Assembly: GCF_902500225.1 (NCBI RefSeq)
Contig: NZ_LR722655.1
Span: 62,001 to 126,000, forward strand
Direction: 5' to 3'
Length of the DNA: 64,000 nucleotides
Source: Buttiauxella massiliensis
GTDB lineage: Bacteria; Pseudomonadota; Gammaproteobacteria; Enterobacterales; Enterobacteriaceae
Positions within the stretch are counted from its first letter, which is position 1. The number at the start of each line of letters is the position of its first letter. The notes beneath the pieces were generated by a model that had not been told where the DNA came from, did not search any database, and saw only the letters and a program-made list of their open reading frames with translations. Made by a program: the position numbers and the translations under genes. Below are positions 54,866 through 64,000 of this stretch, in pieces.

Positions 54866-55930
54866 TTAGAACTTGCTTTGCGCCCAGGCAATTCCGCTGG
54901 CGTATTCCGCTGGCAACAGCGGCACCATCGCTTCGAGAGAGGCGCACAGTCTGCCGGTATCGCTATCGTTGAGGTTGAGATGGCCCACTTTGCGGCCTTC
55001 GCGCACCTCTTTATCGTACCAGTGCAGATGAACCAGCGGCAGCTTCAACCAGTCGTAATTTACATCGGTGCCGATAAGATTAATCATGACTGAAGGTGAG
55101 TTAACAACCGGTTGCGGCAGAGGCAGGTCAACAATAGCGCGCAGGTGCAATTCAAACTGGCTGATGGATGCCCCGTTTTGCGTCCAGTGCCCGCTGTTGT
55201 GAACGCGTGGTGCCAGTTCGTTAATCAGCAATCCGGCTGGCGTGATAAAGCACTCCATCGCCATGACACCAACATAGTTCAGCTCATGCATGATGGCAGA
55301 GAGCATGGCTTCAGCTTGCTGTTGTTGCTCGATATTAGCCTGCGGGAAAACAACGCTAGTGCGCAGAATACCGTCCTGATGCAGGTTATGCGTCAGAGGG
55401 TAAAATACGGTTGTACCGTCGTGACCACGCGCGCCAACCAGCGACACTTCGCCCGAGAAGTTGATCCCTTGCTCAACAATACATTCACCGTAGCAATCGT
55501 CCGGCAGTTGCGCGGTTTCATCACTGCGCAAACGCCATTGCCCACGCCCGTCATAACCACCTGTGCGGCGCTTTACGATGGCTAGCTCGCCAAGGTTTTG
55601 GAACACACCAGCCCACTGATCGCGGCTTGACAGTAATTGCCATGGTGCGGTTGCCAGTTCGAGCTTATCGAACAGCTGCTTTTGCGTCAGTCGGTCGGCG
55701 ATGATTGGGAACACATCGCGATTTACGAAGGCATTATGGCGAGCCAGTTCGCGGGTAAGGGCGGTTTCAGGCCAGCGTTCAATCTCTGCGGTGATAACGC
55801 TTTGCGCAAATGGCACGGCTTCAGGTTCGGCATCCAGGCCAACCGGGTAAACCGCAATGCCCAGCGGTTCGCCTGCCTGGCGCAGCATTCTGCCTAACTG
55901 GCCGTTACCCAACACGCAGACGCGTTTCAT
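54866..55930 (-). CDS. purK: N5-carboxyaminoimidazole ribonucleotide synthase
   Basis: ATP-grasp enzyme of de novo purine synthesis: AIR plus bicarbonate plus ATP gives N5-CAIR, the substrate of PurE. The 354 residues (355 in E. coli) start [20 protein letters not shown]. The ATP-grasp region includes [11 protein letters not shown] and the metal-binding [14 protein letters not shown]. Its start overlaps the purE stop by 4 bases, giving a coupled purEK operon controlled from the PurR box upstream of purE. Confidence 0.96.
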   Translation of the reverse strand: MKRVCVLGNGQLGRMLRQAGEPLGIAVYPVGLDAEPEAVPFAQSVITAEIERWPETALTRELARHNAFVNRDVFPIIADRLTQKQLFDKLELATAPWQLLSSRDQWAGVFQNLGELAIVKRRTGGYDGRGQWRLRSDETAQLPDDCYGECIVEQGINFSGEVSLVGARGHDGTTVFYPLTHNLHQDGILRTSVVFPQANIEQQQQAEAMLSAIMHELNYVGVMAMECFITPAGLLINELAPRVHNSGHWTQNGASISQFELHLRAIVDLPLPQPVVNSPSVMINLIGTDVNYDWLKLPLVHLHWYDKEVREGRKVGHLNLNDSDTGRLCASLEAMVPLLPAEYASGIAWAQSKF

Positions 55931-56436
55931 GCTTCACCCCGTGGGTCCGGGTTTTCCAGCACTTCGTCGGTTTGGCTTTGACGCCACGCTTCAAGGCGCT
56001 GATGCAAGGCTTTGTCGTGGATCGCGAGGATTTGCGCCGCCAGCAGGGCCGCATTCGCCGCACCGGCTTTGCCGATTGCCAGCGTGCCAACCGGAATACC
56101 GCGTGGCATTTGCACAATAGAATAGAGACTGTCTACGCCGCTTAATGCAGCGCTCTGGACAGGTACGCCCAGCACAGGAACCAGGGTTTTCGCCGCGATC
56201 ATGCCCGGCAAATGCGCCGCTCCGCCTGCACCGGCAATAATCACCTGATAACCGTTGTCGGCTGCCTGTTCGGCAAAGCTGAAAAGTTTATCGGGAGTGC
56301 GGTGTGCGGAAACCACTTCGACATGGTGTGGGACATCAAGGGCGGTGAGGATTTCGGCGGCAAACTGCATGGTTGCCCAGTCACTTTTGGAACCCATGAC
56401 AATGGCGATACGCGCCGGGGTCTGGTTGGAGGACAT
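55927..56436 (-). CDS. purE: N5-CAIR mutase PurE (class I)
   Basis: Octameric enzyme moving the carboxyl group from N5-CAIR to give CAIR in de novo purine synthesis. It has 169 residues from [20 protein letters not shown] at 56436. The frame extends three codons to a TTG at 56445, which sits closer to the GGAG, so the start is chosen on family fit. Active-site motifs are GSKSDW, SAHRTPD and the [12 protein letters not shown] loop. It is first in the purEK operon, with a PurR box about 90 bases upstream. Confidence 0.95.
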   Translation of the reverse strand: MSSNQTPARIAIVMGSKSDWATMQFAAEILTALDVPHHVEVVSAHRTPDKLFSFAEQAADNGYQVIIAGAGGAAHLPGMIAAKTLVPVLGVPVQSAALSGVDSLYSIVQMPRGIPVGTLAIGKAGAANAALLAAQILAIHDKALHQRLEAWRQSQTDEVLENPDPRGEA

Positions 56437-56525
56437 GCGTCTCAAAACTCCTGTGGGTGTGCAAACATCACCGAACGTGGCTCGGTCGGTCAGAAGGGCT
56501 CAGAGAATAGCATGAACATAGAGCA

Positions 56526-56541
56526 AGGAAAACGGTTGCGT
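56526..56541 (-). promoter_or_regulatory. PurR operator of purEK
   Basis: On the minus strand the site reads ACGCAACCGTTTTCCT, with one mismatch to the core PurR consensus ACGCAAACGTTTKC. It lies in the lpxH-purE gap, at the position of the known E. coli purEK operator. PurR with hypoxanthine or guanine would repress the operon. Confidence 0.85.
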
Positions 56542-56574
56542 GGTCAACAAGGCAGCAAAAAGGCGTGATTTTGT

Positions 56575-57297
56575 TTAAAAAGAGAAGGAGATGAGTTCGA
56601 CGTCTTCGGCAGTGACTTTGATCATCGACCCTTCGCTATGCCATGCACCGAGCACGCAGCGAAACGCGGGTTTGCCGTTGGCTGAAATAGGATGAATTTC
56701 TGGGCGATGGGTATGGCCATGGATCATCCATTGCACTTGATGGCGGGTGAGCGCATCGATAACCGCATGCTGATTCACATCCATAATCGCCATCGATTTA
56801 CTGCTGTTTGAGGCCTTGCTGTCGGCTCGCATTTTCGCGGCGACGCGCTTGCGGATAAACAGCGGCAGGGCGAGGAACAAACATTGCAGCCAAGGCTGGT
56901 GAACTTTCTTGCGGAACGCCTGATAACCGTGGTCGTCAGTGCAAAGTGTATCGCCATGCAGGATTAGCATTTTGCGGCCATACAGGTCGAGCATCTTTTC
57001 TTCTGGCAGAAGCGTCATGCCGCTTAAGCGGGCAAAACGTTTACCGAGTAAGAAATCGCGGTTGCCGTGAATAAAGAAGCAGGGAACACCAGAATCCACC
57101 AGGTCTTTAATGGCTAAAGCGATTTGGCGGTGCAGCGGTTCGGGGTCATCGTCGCCAATCCAGGCTTCAAACAGATCGCCAAGAATATAGAGCGCATCAG
57201 CTTCCCGAGCGGTACCCGCCAGAAAACGCAGAAAACCGGCGGTAATCGCCGGTTCTTCTGAACACAGATGTAAATCTGCGATAAACAGCGTCGCCAT
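56575..57297 (-). CDS. lpxH: UDP-2,3-diacylglucosamine hydrolase LpxH
   Basis: Essential peripheral membrane enzyme of lipid A synthesis, cleaving UDP-2,3-diacylglucosamine to lipid X and UMP. The 240 residues equal the E. coli length. The calcineurin-like metal motifs are complete: ADLHL at the N-terminus, [23 protein letters not shown] and IHGHTHRP. It starts 7 bases after the ppiB stop, consistent with a ppiB-lpxH transcript as in E. coli. It is followed by the purEK operator region. Confidence 0.96.
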   Translation of the reverse strand: MATLFIADLHLCSEEPAITAGFLRFLAGTAREADALYILGDLFEAWIGDDDPEPLHRQIALAIKDLVDSGVPCFFIHGNRDFLLGKRFARLSGMTLLPEEKMLDLYGRKMLILHGDTLCTDDHGYQAFRKKVHQPWLQCLFLALPLFIRKRVAAKMRADSKASNSSKSMAIMDVNQHAVIDALTRHQVQWMIHGHTHRPEIHPISANGKPAFRCVLGAWHSEGSMIKVTAEDVELISFSF

Positions 57298-57304
57298 GGG
57301 CGAG

Positions 57305-57799
57305 TTATTCGCTGACGGTTACGCTTGTGATAACCACGTCTTCTTTAGGAACGTCCTGGTGCATACCGCTGCGGCCAGTGGACACGCCTTTGATTTTCTC
57401 AACAACGTCCATGCCTTCTACAACTTCAGCAAATACGCAGTAACCCCAACCTTGCATGCTTTCGCTGCTGAAGTTCAGGAAATCGTTGTCAGCCACGTTA
57501 ATAAAGAACTGGGAACTTGCAGAATGTGGCGCCTGGGTACGAGCCATTGCCAGCGTACCTTTAGTGTTTTTCAGGCCGTTATTCGCTTCGTTCTGGATGG
57601 TGTCTTTGGTGTCTTTTTGCTTCATACCCGGTTCAAAACCGCCGCCCTGGATCATGAAACCGTTGATCACACGGTGGAAAATGGTGTTGGCGTAGAAACC
57701 TTCGCGGCAGTACTCGAGGAAGTTTTTAACAGTTTCAGGCGCTTTATCATCAAAAGTTTTGATTACGATATCGCCGTGATTAGTATGAAAAGTAACCAT
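57305..57799 (-). CDS. ppiB: Cytosolic peptidyl-prolyl isomerase B (cyclophilin)
   Basis: Cyclophilin-type prolyl isomerase of the cytosol. It has 164 residues from [18 protein letters not shown] at 57799, the E. coli length. The frame opens three codons earlier at 57808, and AGGA 9 bases upstream supports 57799. The catalytic Arg lies in [15 protein letters not shown], and the QFFINV and KHVVFG-equivalent loop (YCVFAEV) are present. It is divergent from cysS and leads a short unit with lpxH. Confidence 0.96.
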   Translation of the reverse strand: MVTFHTNHGDIVIKTFDDKAPETVKNFLEYCREGFYANTIFHRVINGFMIQGGGFEPGMKQKDTKDTIQNEANNGLKNTKGTLAMARTQAPHSASSQFFINVADNDFLNFSSESMQGWGYCVFAEVVEGMDVVEKIKGVSTGRSGMHQDVPKEDVVITSVTVSE

Positions 57800-57975
57800 G
57801 CTGTGCATCCTATATTAGTCAGACAGTGTTCCGGCAGACGGTGCCGCGACACAAGGTGGTTGTTATAGCATAACTGCACATGATCATCACCTTGCAAAGC
57901 GTGCTGCTTCCGTGTGAAATTTTGATGTAACATATAGCCTAATTTTGAAATCACACGCTTACATGGAATCCCCTG

Positions 57976-59364
57976 ATGTTAAAAATCTTCAATACAATGA
58001 GTCGCCAAAAAGAGGAATTCAAACCTATTCATGCCGGAGAAGTTGGCATGTACGTGTGTGGTATCACCGTTTACGATCTGTGTCATATCGGGCATGGCCG
58101 TACTTTTGTCGCTTTCGATGTAGTCGCGCGTTACCTGCGCTTTATCGGCTATAAGCTGAAGTATGTACGCAACATTACCGATATCGACGATAAAATCATC
58201 AAACGCGCCAATGAAAACGGCGAAGATTTTGTTGCGCTTGTAGACCGCATGGTTGCCGAAATGCACACCGATTTCGACGCACTGAATATTTTGCGCCCGG
58301 ACAGTGAGCCACGCGCAACCAAACATATCCCGGACATCATCGAAATTGTTGAACAGCTTATCGCGCGCAATCACGCCTATGTTGCCAGCAATGGTGATGT
58401 GATGTTCTCGGTAGAAAGTGATGCCGATTACGGCAAACTTTCCCGCCAGGATCTGGAACAACTGCAAGCCGGTGCCCGTGTTGAAGTAGAAGCGAACGTT
58501 AAGCGCAACCCGATGGATTTCGTGCTGTGGAAAATGTCGAAACCAGGCGAGCCAAGCTGGTCATCCCCGTGGGGCGAAGGTCGTCCAGGCTGGCACATCG
58601 AATGTTCTGCAATGAACTGCAAACAGCTCGGTAACCATTTTGATATTCATGGTGGCGGTTCGGACTTGATGTTCCCGCACCACGAAAACGAAATCGCCCA
58701 GTCTACCTGTGCGCACGGCGGCGAGTACGTTAACACCTGGATGCACTCCGGCATGGTGATGGTTGACCGTGAGAAAATGTCCAAATCACTGGGCAACTTC
58801 TTCACCGTGCGTGACGTGCTGAAATATTACGATGCTGAAACCATTCGCTATTTCCTGATGTCTGGCCATTATCGTAGCCAGTTGAACTACAGCGAAGAGA
58901 ACCTGAAACAGGCGCGTACCTCGCTTGAGCGTTTGTACACTGCATTGCGTGGTACAGACGGTAGCATTCAGCCTGCGGGTGGCGAAGCGTTTGAAGCACG
59001 TTTCCGTGAAGCGATGGACGATGATTTCAATACGCCGGAAGCTTACTCAGTACTGTTTGATATGGCGCGTGAAGTGAACCGCCTAAAAACTGAAGATTTG
59101 GCCGCAGCAAATGGCCTGGCAGCGGCGCTGCGCCAACTTTCTGGCGTACTGGGTTTACTGGAGCAAGATCCAGAAGCCTTCCTGCAAGGTGGTGCGCAGT
59201 CTGACGACAACGAAGTTGCTGAAATCGAAGCGCTAATCAAACAGCGTAACGATGCCCGTAAATCAAAAGACTGGGCGCTGGCGGATCAGGCTCGTGACCG
59301 TCTCAATGAGATGGGTATCGTGCTGGAAGATGGCCCACAAGGCACTACCTGGCGCAGAAAGTAG
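57976..59364 (+). CDS. cysS: Cysteinyl-tRNA synthetase
   Basis: Class I aminoacyl-tRNA synthetase charging tRNA(Cys). The 462 residues compare with 461 in E. coli, starting [20 protein letters not shown]. The HIGH motif is HIGHGR at about 37-42. Zinc ligands include Cys in YVCGITVYD and the [10 protein letters not shown] and PHHENE regions. KMSKS lies in [11 protein letters not shown] at about 266. The C-terminal DALR and anticodon region ends [12 protein letters not shown]. It is monocistronic, with a strong terminator. Confidence 0.98.
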   Translation: MLKIFNTMSRQKEEFKPIHAGEVGMYVCGITVYDLCHIGHGRTFVAFDVVARYLRFIGYKLKYVRNITDIDDKIIKRANENGEDFVALVDRMVAEMHTDFDALNILRPDSEPRATKHIPDIIEIVEQLIARNHAYVASNGDVMFSVESDADYGKLSRQDLEQLQAGARVEVEANVKRNPMDFVLWKMSKPGEPSWSSPWGEGRPGWHIECSAMNCKQLGNHFDIHGGGSDLMFPHHENEIAQSTCAHGGEYVNTWMHSGMVMVDREKMSKSLGNFFTVRDVLKYYDAETIRYFLMSGHYRSQLNYSEENLKQARTSLERLYTALRGTDGSIQPAGGEAFEARFREAMDDDFNTPEAYSVLFDMAREVNRLKTEDLAAANGLAAALRQLSGVLGLLEQDPEAFLQGGAQSDDNEVAEIEALIKQRNDARKSKDWALADQARDRLNEMGIVLEDGPQGTTWRRK

Positions 59365-59385
59365 GCCTTATTCAGTTTGTTAAAC

Positions 59386-59411
59386 AAAAAGCGGCATAAG
59401 CCGCTTTTTTT
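59386..59411 (+). terminator. Rho-independent terminator of cysS
   Basis: AAAAAGCGGC at 59386-59395 pairs with GCCGCTTTTT at 59400-59409 around ATAA, with more T after. Confidence 0.95.
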
Positions 59412-59454
59412 ATCAACTATGATTGTGGTGCGAGAAATATAAAAAGGTAAACTC

Positions 59455-60117
59455 ATGACCGCCATAAATGATCAAAACAGTGAATCAGGGCTGTCCTCCC
59501 TTTATCCACCCAGACCTGTGGCTGAGATATATGCTCTCAAGGAAGCGCTTTCTACGCTGGGGACGGTACGTTCTTTCCAACCTAATGATGAAATTCACGC
59601 AGTTTCGCAGCACGAAAAATTCCTGTATCTGTTCACCGAGGGGCATTTTACGGTTGTTCGTGCAAATGATGGCTTAGTGCTTTCATCAGTGAGAGGCGAG
59701 ATGGTTTATGGGATTGCTGAATGTTTGCGGCCTCGTGGCGCCTGGTTTTTGAAAGTAGAAGAGCCCTGTACAGCACGAGTTATCCCAGCCGAACAAGCAT
59801 TTGAGCTCTTTACCCGGCAGCAACTATGGGAGACGGTTTCAGTTCTCCTTGCCTGGTTTTTACAGATGTACTCTTTACGTGATGAGCATTTGGTAGGTGT
59901 TACGGCGTATGTGATGATTCGCAATAAATTACTCGAACTGGAATTGCTGCCTGCTGATGTACGCCGTGATATCAATGCAGCAGATTTTATTCAGGGACGT
60001 ACGCAACTGGCGCGCAGCACGGTTATGGCGATACTCGGAGAATTACGTCGTGGTGATTACATTGAGATTAAGCGTGGGAAACTAGTAGCGATTCGGCATT
60101 TGCCGAAGGAGTATTAG
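59455..60117 (+). CDS. YaiV/IprA-like transcriptional regulator (CRP-like fold)
   Basis: The 220-residue protein has a degenerate cyclic-nucleotide-binding-like N-terminal domain (about 25-125) and a C-terminal winged helix-turn-helix (about 160-215; RTQLARSTVMAILGELRRGD). The ending GKLVAIRHLPKEY closely parallels E. coli YaiV (GKLISINRLPSEY). In Salmonella the family member IprA lowers peroxide resistance. No ligand is known and the cAMP-binding arginine motif is not seen. It is convergent with torZ across a shared terminator. Its position next to torYZ raises the possibility of local control, which is untested. Confidence 0.8.
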   Translation: MTAINDQNSESGLSSLYPPRPVAEIYALKEALSTLGTVRSFQPNDEIHAVSQHEKFLYLFTEGHFTVVRANDGLVLSSVRGEMVYGIAECLRPRGAWFLKVEEPCTARVIPAEQAFELFTRQQLWETVSVLLAWFLQMYSLRDEHLVGVTAYVMIRNKLLELELLPADVRRDINAADFIQGRTQLARSTVMAILGELRRGDYIEIKRGKLVAIRHLPKEY

Positions 60118-60151
60118 TAAGACTGGGTCGTAAGAATACGTAAGCGAAAAT

Positions 60152-60181
60152 AAACCCCTAAGGCTATTACCGAAGGGGTTT
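60152..60181. terminator. Bidirectional terminator between the YaiV-like gene and torZ
   Basis: AAACCCCT at 60152-60159 pairs with AGGGGTTT at 60174-60181 around a 14-base loop between convergent genes. Confidence 0.75.
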
Positions 60182-60192
60182 ACTGTCTTATG

Positions 60193-62634
60193 TTACGCTC
60201 CGACAGGAGGCGTAAATGCACTAAGCGTTAGCTCCGCTCCTGAATACTTCTCTATTTTTACCAGCGATGTATTTGCAGAGCAGGCATTTGCCAGGCGTGA
60301 TGTTGGAATATCCTTGGTCAGCACGTTAGCACCGCCGTTCTTGCAAATACCGGTTGCTGGATCAAGATCCGGCCAGGCCCCTTCGTGAATGCAGACTACT
60401 CCCGGTTTGATCCCATCAGTAACCACAACTCCCGCTAAAACTTGGCCACGATCGTTCCATACTCGTGCTGTATCCCCGCTTTTAATACTGTGTTTTGCTG
60501 CATCATCAGAATGGATATAGATAGGTTCACGGTTTGCTACGGCATACTTGTTACGCAGTTCGGCATAATTAAGCTGGCTATGCAGGCGGTGAGCCGGATG
60601 TGCGGTTAAAAGTTGCAGCTGACCCGGTTCAGCGTTGCCTGCCCATTCATCTGGTTCAAGCCAGGTCGGGTGTGCCGGGCAATCTTTATAGCCAAACTCT
60701 TCGATAGTTTTTGAGTGGATCTCTATTTTTCCGCTCGGTGTACCTAGTGGGTTCATCACCGGGTCTTTGCGGAAATCCGCATAGCGTACGAAGGCTTCAT
60801 TTTTCGGGTTTTTGCGCATTTCGATAAGCTTGTTTGCCTGCCAGAAAGCAGTGAACTGCGGCATATTGACGCGCTGCGCCCGGGCGCCTTTCTGCGCGGC
60901 ATCGTAGAACTCGCGCAGCCAGGCCATTTCGTCTTTCCCTTCGGTGTAAACGGCTTTTCCTCCTGCTTTGAGCCGTTCTGCCAGATCGGCAAATACGTCA
61001 AAGTCATTACGCGCTTCAAACTGTGGTGCAATGGCCTGCTTCATCGGCACCAGGTGCTGGTTGCTATAGTCGCCGGTCATGGTCAGATCGTTGCGTTCAA
61101 AGGAGGTCGTTATCGGCAGCACGATATCCGCGTGTTTTGCAGCGGCTGTCCAGTAGCATTCAGAAATCACCACCAGCTCTGGCTTCTGCCAGGCAGCAAT
61201 AAGCCTGTTGGTATCCTGGTGATGGGTGAAGTTACCACCGCCTGCCCACCAGATCATTTTAATATCAGGGAAGGTTTGTTCCTTACCGTTGTGTTGGTAT
61301 TTAACGCCAGGGTTCTCCAGTGCTTCGACAATACGCGCCACGGGAATATTAGTGACAGCATCGGATGTAGCCCAGTCATTCCCAGCGGAAGAGTTGCCTG
61401 CAATGGTTGCAGAAATTGCCGTGAGTACGCCGCCACTACGCGTTGGGTTACCACCATTTGAATAGTGATAGGAGAAGCCGAAACCACCACCATCACTGCC
61501 AATTTGCCCAAGCATTGCTGCGAGTGTCACCAGCATCCAGTGGCGCTGTTCGCCATATTGCTGACGCTGGATACCCCATCCAGCCATAAGCATGGTTTTA
61601 TTTTTGGCGAATATCTCGGCCAGCAGCGTGATTTGCTTGGCAGGAACCCCGCAAATTTTTTCAGCCCAGGCGGCGTTTTTAGGTGTTTTGTCCGCAACAC
61701 CAAGAAGATAGGACTCAAATTCCGCGTATCCGGTGGTGTATTTCTCGATAAAGGCCTTATCGTGCAGGTTTGCCTCAACCAGCGTATGGGCGATCCCCAT
61801 CATCAGTGCAACGTCAGTACCTATATTGGGAGCAATCCATTGAACTTTATCACCAAAGAAACCGATAGTTTCGGAACGCATTGGATCAATGGCAATCACG
61901 GTTTTGCCGGAAGCTTTCAACTGATTGAAATATTCCAGGCCTTGTTCATCGGTACTGCTCCAGGCAATTTTCAGCGTATTTAGCGGGTTCATTCCCCACA
62001 GAACAACGACCTGGCTATTTTTAAGGATCATGGGCCAGACGGTTTGCTGTTCGTAAACCTCGACGGAACCGATAACGTGCGGCAGAATCACTTGGGCAGC
62101 ACCAGTGGAATAATCTCCGGTGTGACCCGCGTAACCGCCAGCCATACTCATATAACGTTGTAAAAGTGTCTGTGCTTTATGCAACACCCCGCTAGAGCGC
62201 CAGCCATAAGAGCCAGCAAAGATAGATGCCGGGCCATGAGTGGTTCGAATACGAGCATGCTGTTCGTGAATGAGCTTTAGCGCATCATCCCAGGAAACGC
62301 GGACAAACTCATCTTTACCGCGTTTTCCATCTGCTGTTCCCGGTGCTGCGAGATAACTTTTACGTACCATAGGGTACTTAATTCGACAGGCTGTATGAGC
62401 CTGATCAGGTGCGCTGCTCTGTAGTGAGTTCTCGATGGTTTTAGCCAGAACGCCTTTTGAAGAGACTATCTTCCCATCTTTCACTTCAACTTCAATTGCT
62501 CCCCAGCGAGCTGCGGTGAGTATTGTACCTGCGTGTGTTTCAGCCCATGCAGGAAGCGGGATTGCTGAGGACACCACTATGGCGCCCGCGGTACCGCCTG
62601 CCGTTTTCAAAAAACTACGTCGTGTTAACTTCAT
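60193..62634 (-). CDS. torZ: Molybdenum-dependent S/N-oxide reductase TorZ
   Basis: Periplasmic bis-MGD molybdoenzyme reducing trimethylamine N-oxide and biotin or methionine sulfoxide-type substrates with electrons from TorY. It has 813 residues (809 in E. coli). The Tat signal [12 protein letters not shown] is followed by a hydrophobic stretch ending AWA. The ligand to Mo is in the [14 protein letters not shown] and YSTGAAQVI region, where a Ser ligand is known for the family. The ATG at 62634 has AAGGAG 6 bases upstream; an ATG at 62637 immediately precedes it. It is second in the torYZ operon, 38 bases after torY. Confidence 0.95.
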   Translation of the reverse strand: MKLTRRSFLKTAGGTAGAIVVSSAIPLPAWAETHAGTILTAARWGAIEVEVKDGKIVSSKGVLAKTIENSLQSSAPDQAHTACRIKYPMVRKSYLAAPGTADGKRGKDEFVRVSWDDALKLIHEQHARIRTTHGPASIFAGSYGWRSSGVLHKAQTLLQRYMSMAGGYAGHTGDYSTGAAQVILPHVIGSVEVYEQQTVWPMILKNSQVVVLWGMNPLNTLKIAWSSTDEQGLEYFNQLKASGKTVIAIDPMRSETIGFFGDKVQWIAPNIGTDVALMMGIAHTLVEANLHDKAFIEKYTTGYAEFESYLLGVADKTPKNAAWAEKICGVPAKQITLLAEIFAKNKTMLMAGWGIQRQQYGEQRHWMLVTLAAMLGQIGSDGGGFGFSYHYSNGGNPTRSGGVLTAISATIAGNSSAGNDWATSDAVTNIPVARIVEALENPGVKYQHNGKEQTFPDIKMIWWAGGGNFTHHQDTNRLIAAWQKPELVVISECYWTAAAKHADIVLPITTSFERNDLTMTGDYSNQHLVPMKQAIAPQFEARNDFDVFADLAERLKAGGKAVYTEGKDEMAWLREFYDAAQKGARAQRVNMPQFTAFWQANKLIEMRKNPKNEAFVRYADFRKDPVMNPLGTPSGKIEIHSKTIEEFGYKDCPAHPTWLEPDEWAGNAEPGQLQLLTAHPAHRLHSQLNYAELRNKYAVANREPIYIHSDDAAKHSIKSGDTARVWNDRGQVLAGVVVTDGIKPGVVCIHEGAWPDLDPATGICKNGGANVLTKDIPTSRLANACSANTSLVKIEKYSGAELTLSAFTPPVGA

Positions 62635-62672
62635 CATTCTCTCCTTAAATGAACATGGCTATGACGTACGGC

Positions 62673-63761
62673 TTACCGGGCAGCATCTTTAGCGTGGTAC
62701 TGGAACCAACGCGAAAGAATGTCCAGATCGTCATCACTGATATCTGTGCGGGACCCCATTCCTTTAGCAATAGAAGGCCAGGCGTTGAGGGTGTAGTGGT
62801 CTGCGGCTATAGGGGCGTGGCAACCGGAGCAGTAAGCGGTGTCGAGGGATTTTGCATAGCGCCAAAGAGGTTCGCGGTTTGCCAAAGAATGCTCTGTGAC
62901 CGGACCTTGCAGGCTAACGTCACGCCAGACATTGCCGTAACTGTCTTTTTGCCATTCACCCAGTGGCTTAAGCGCTTGCATTCCTTCAGGGGTAAGAGAC
63001 GCAATGACCAGCCTTTGGCCTGTTGCAATGTAGATAACCTGCTCTGCACCCTGCATCTGGCTGCCGGTAATCTCAACTTCTTGCCCATCATCTATTTGGC
63101 GCAAAACTTTCATTTTTGTCGCTGGATAGACAGTGCCCAATGTGCCCAACGGCGTTGGGGTTACGGCAAAGCGTTCTGGGGAATCGACTGGGGTTTTAAT
63201 GGCTTCAGCCATCATTGCATCCAACGCTTTGCTATCTACGCTGACTTCAGGTGGGAAGTGGGCGACACCTTTGTGGCAATCAATACAGGTTTGGTTCTCT
63301 TTCACCGCCAAAGCATGCATTTTCTGCGCATCGCTACTCTGTTTTTGTAGATCCATCGCTTCCATGCTGTGGCAGGAACGACAGGTGGCAGAGTTGTTGC
63401 TTTTCATCTGGTTCCATACGGTTTGTGCCATCTCAAGGCGATGGGCTTCGTATTGCTCAGGGGTATCAATTTTGTTGGTGATAAATTCGTGATAAACGTC
63501 CTTGCTGGCGCGAAGCTTAGTCACGAGGTAATCGAGCCCACCTTCCGGAATATGGCAGTCTTTGCACTCGGCGCGAATACCCTTTTGATTCATAAAATGA
63601 ACCGACCCTTGATACTCTTCGTAGGGTGTTTGCATGGTATGACATGAGAGGCAAAATTCTGTTTCTGATGTCTTTTTTAAACCCCATCCGGTGAGGGTGG
63701 TTAACATAACTCCAACGACGATACTTGCCATACAAACCACAAAAATCCATTTCTTGTTCAT
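62673..63761 (-). CDS. torY: Pentahaem c-type cytochrome TorY
   Basis: Membrane-anchored periplasmic NapC/NirT-type cytochrome passing electrons from menaquinol to TorZ. It has 362 residues (366 in E. coli). The N-terminal anchor is WIFVVCMASIVVGVMLTTL. Five CXXCH haem sites are visible: CLSCH, CKDCH, CRSCH, CIDCH and, in the C-terminal extension, CSGCH. The C-terminal fifth-haem domain is typical of TorC/TorY. The start at 63761 is chosen over 63794 because MNKKWIF directly precedes the anchor and GAG lies 6 bases upstream. It is first in torYZ. Confidence 0.94.
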   Translation of the reverse strand: MNKKWIFVVCMASIVVGVMLTTLTGWGLKKTSETEFCLSCHTMQTPYEEYQGSVHFMNQKGIRAECKDCHIPEGGLDYLVTKLRASKDVYHEFITNKIDTPEQYEAHRLEMAQTVWNQMKSNNSATCRSCHSMEAMDLQKQSSDAQKMHALAVKENQTCIDCHKGVAHFPPEVSVDSKALDAMMAEAIKTPVDSPERFAVTPTPLGTLGTVYPATKMKVLRQIDDGQEVEITGSQMQGAEQVIYIATGQRLVIASLTPEGMQALKPLGEWQKDSYGNVWRDVSLQGPVTEHSLANREPLWRYAKSLDTAYCSGCHAPIAADHYTLNAWPSIAKGMGSRTDISDDDLDILSRWFQYHAKDAAR

Positions 63762-63934
63762 ATTATTCTCATTGAACTCTTTAATATAAAACACTGGTTA
63801 TTTTATGGGTATTTGAGCAGTGAGCCAAAATATGTCAATGGCACTTAATAGAAAATGAGGTGTTGATAGGAAAAGTTATTTATTACATTTATTTAATGAA
63901 TGGCGGGGTGTGTTTGATTCATTTAAAGAATGAA
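63762..63934. other. Upstream region of torYZ
   Basis: This AT-rich region must contain the torYZ promoter. No TorR-type direct repeats or other operator could be recognised with confidence. Confidence 0.4.
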
Positions 63935-63958
63935 AAAAAGCGGCCGAAACCGCTTTTT
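63935..63958. terminator. Bidirectional rho-independent terminator at the right edge
   Basis: AAAAAGCGG at 63935-63943 pairs with CCGCTTTTT at 63950-63958 around CCGAAA. It probably ends a gene lying beyond the right edge on the minus strand, or serves as a boundary to torYZ. Confidence 0.8.
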
Positions 63959-64000
63959 AATATGCAGGTAAATAATGATTTTTAATTATCGATAGGAGTG

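Overview
The window is a chromosomal segment of an enterobacterium (Enterobacteriaceae). The backbone genes are close relatives of Escherichia coli genes and lie in almost the same order: priC, ybaN, apt, dnaX, ybaB, recR, htpG, adk, hemH, gsk, ybaL, fsr, ushA, ybaK, chiX, ybaP, copA, cueR, ybbJ, qmcA, cnoX, ybbO, tesA, ybbA, ybbP, selU, purK, purE, lpxH, ppiB, cysS. Four full-length ERIC elements and one 61-bp derivative support the same assignment. Divergence and gene content place it outside Escherichia and Salmonella; Kluyvera or Buttiauxella relatives are possible, but the genus cannot be fixed from the sequence alone.

Layout. 1-12.8 kb holds DNA replication and repair (priC, dnaX with its frameshift signal, recR), purine salvage (apt, gsk), nucleoid protein YbaB, Hsp90 (htpG with a heat-shock promoter), adk and hemH. 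The normally adjacent ybaB and recR are separated by a LysR regulator, a pirin and a YcaC-like hydrolase. 12.8-14.4 kb is a hipBA locus whose hipA carries a frameshift. 14.4-24.7 kb holds transport and periplasmic genes (ybaL, fsr, ushA), an extra AraC-GyrI regulator, ybaK, the sRNA ChiX, ybaP and the copper pump copA with its CueR promoter and its own programmed frameshift site.

24.7-44.8 kb is the accessory heart of the window. About 20 kb stands where E. coli has glsA-ybaT, between copA and its regulator cueR. It holds a complete type I secretion operon (HlyB-like ABC exporter, HlyD-like adaptor, TolC-like channel) on the minus strand. Divergent from it is a 1530-residue protein made of nine 55-residue repeats interleaved with a second repeat type, ending in a calpain-type (C2) cysteine protease domain with an intact Cys-His-Asn triad and no RTX repeats. 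A giant AIDA-type autotransporter of about 3160 residues follows. The simplest reading is that the exporter secretes the repeat-protease, and that the region is a surface or secreted-effector island. The secretion link is inferred from adjacency.

44.8-60 kb returns to backbone genes: cueR, the ybbJ-qmcA pair, cnoX, ybbO-tesA overlapping divergently with ybbA-ybbP, an extra general porin, selU, purEK behind a PurR box, lpxH-ppiB and cysS. 59.4-64 kb carries a YaiV/IprA-like regulator and the torYZ respiratory pair (pentahaem cytochrome plus Tat-exported molybdenum S/N-oxide reductase). No tRNA, rRNA, insertion sequence, phage gene or CRISPR array was found.
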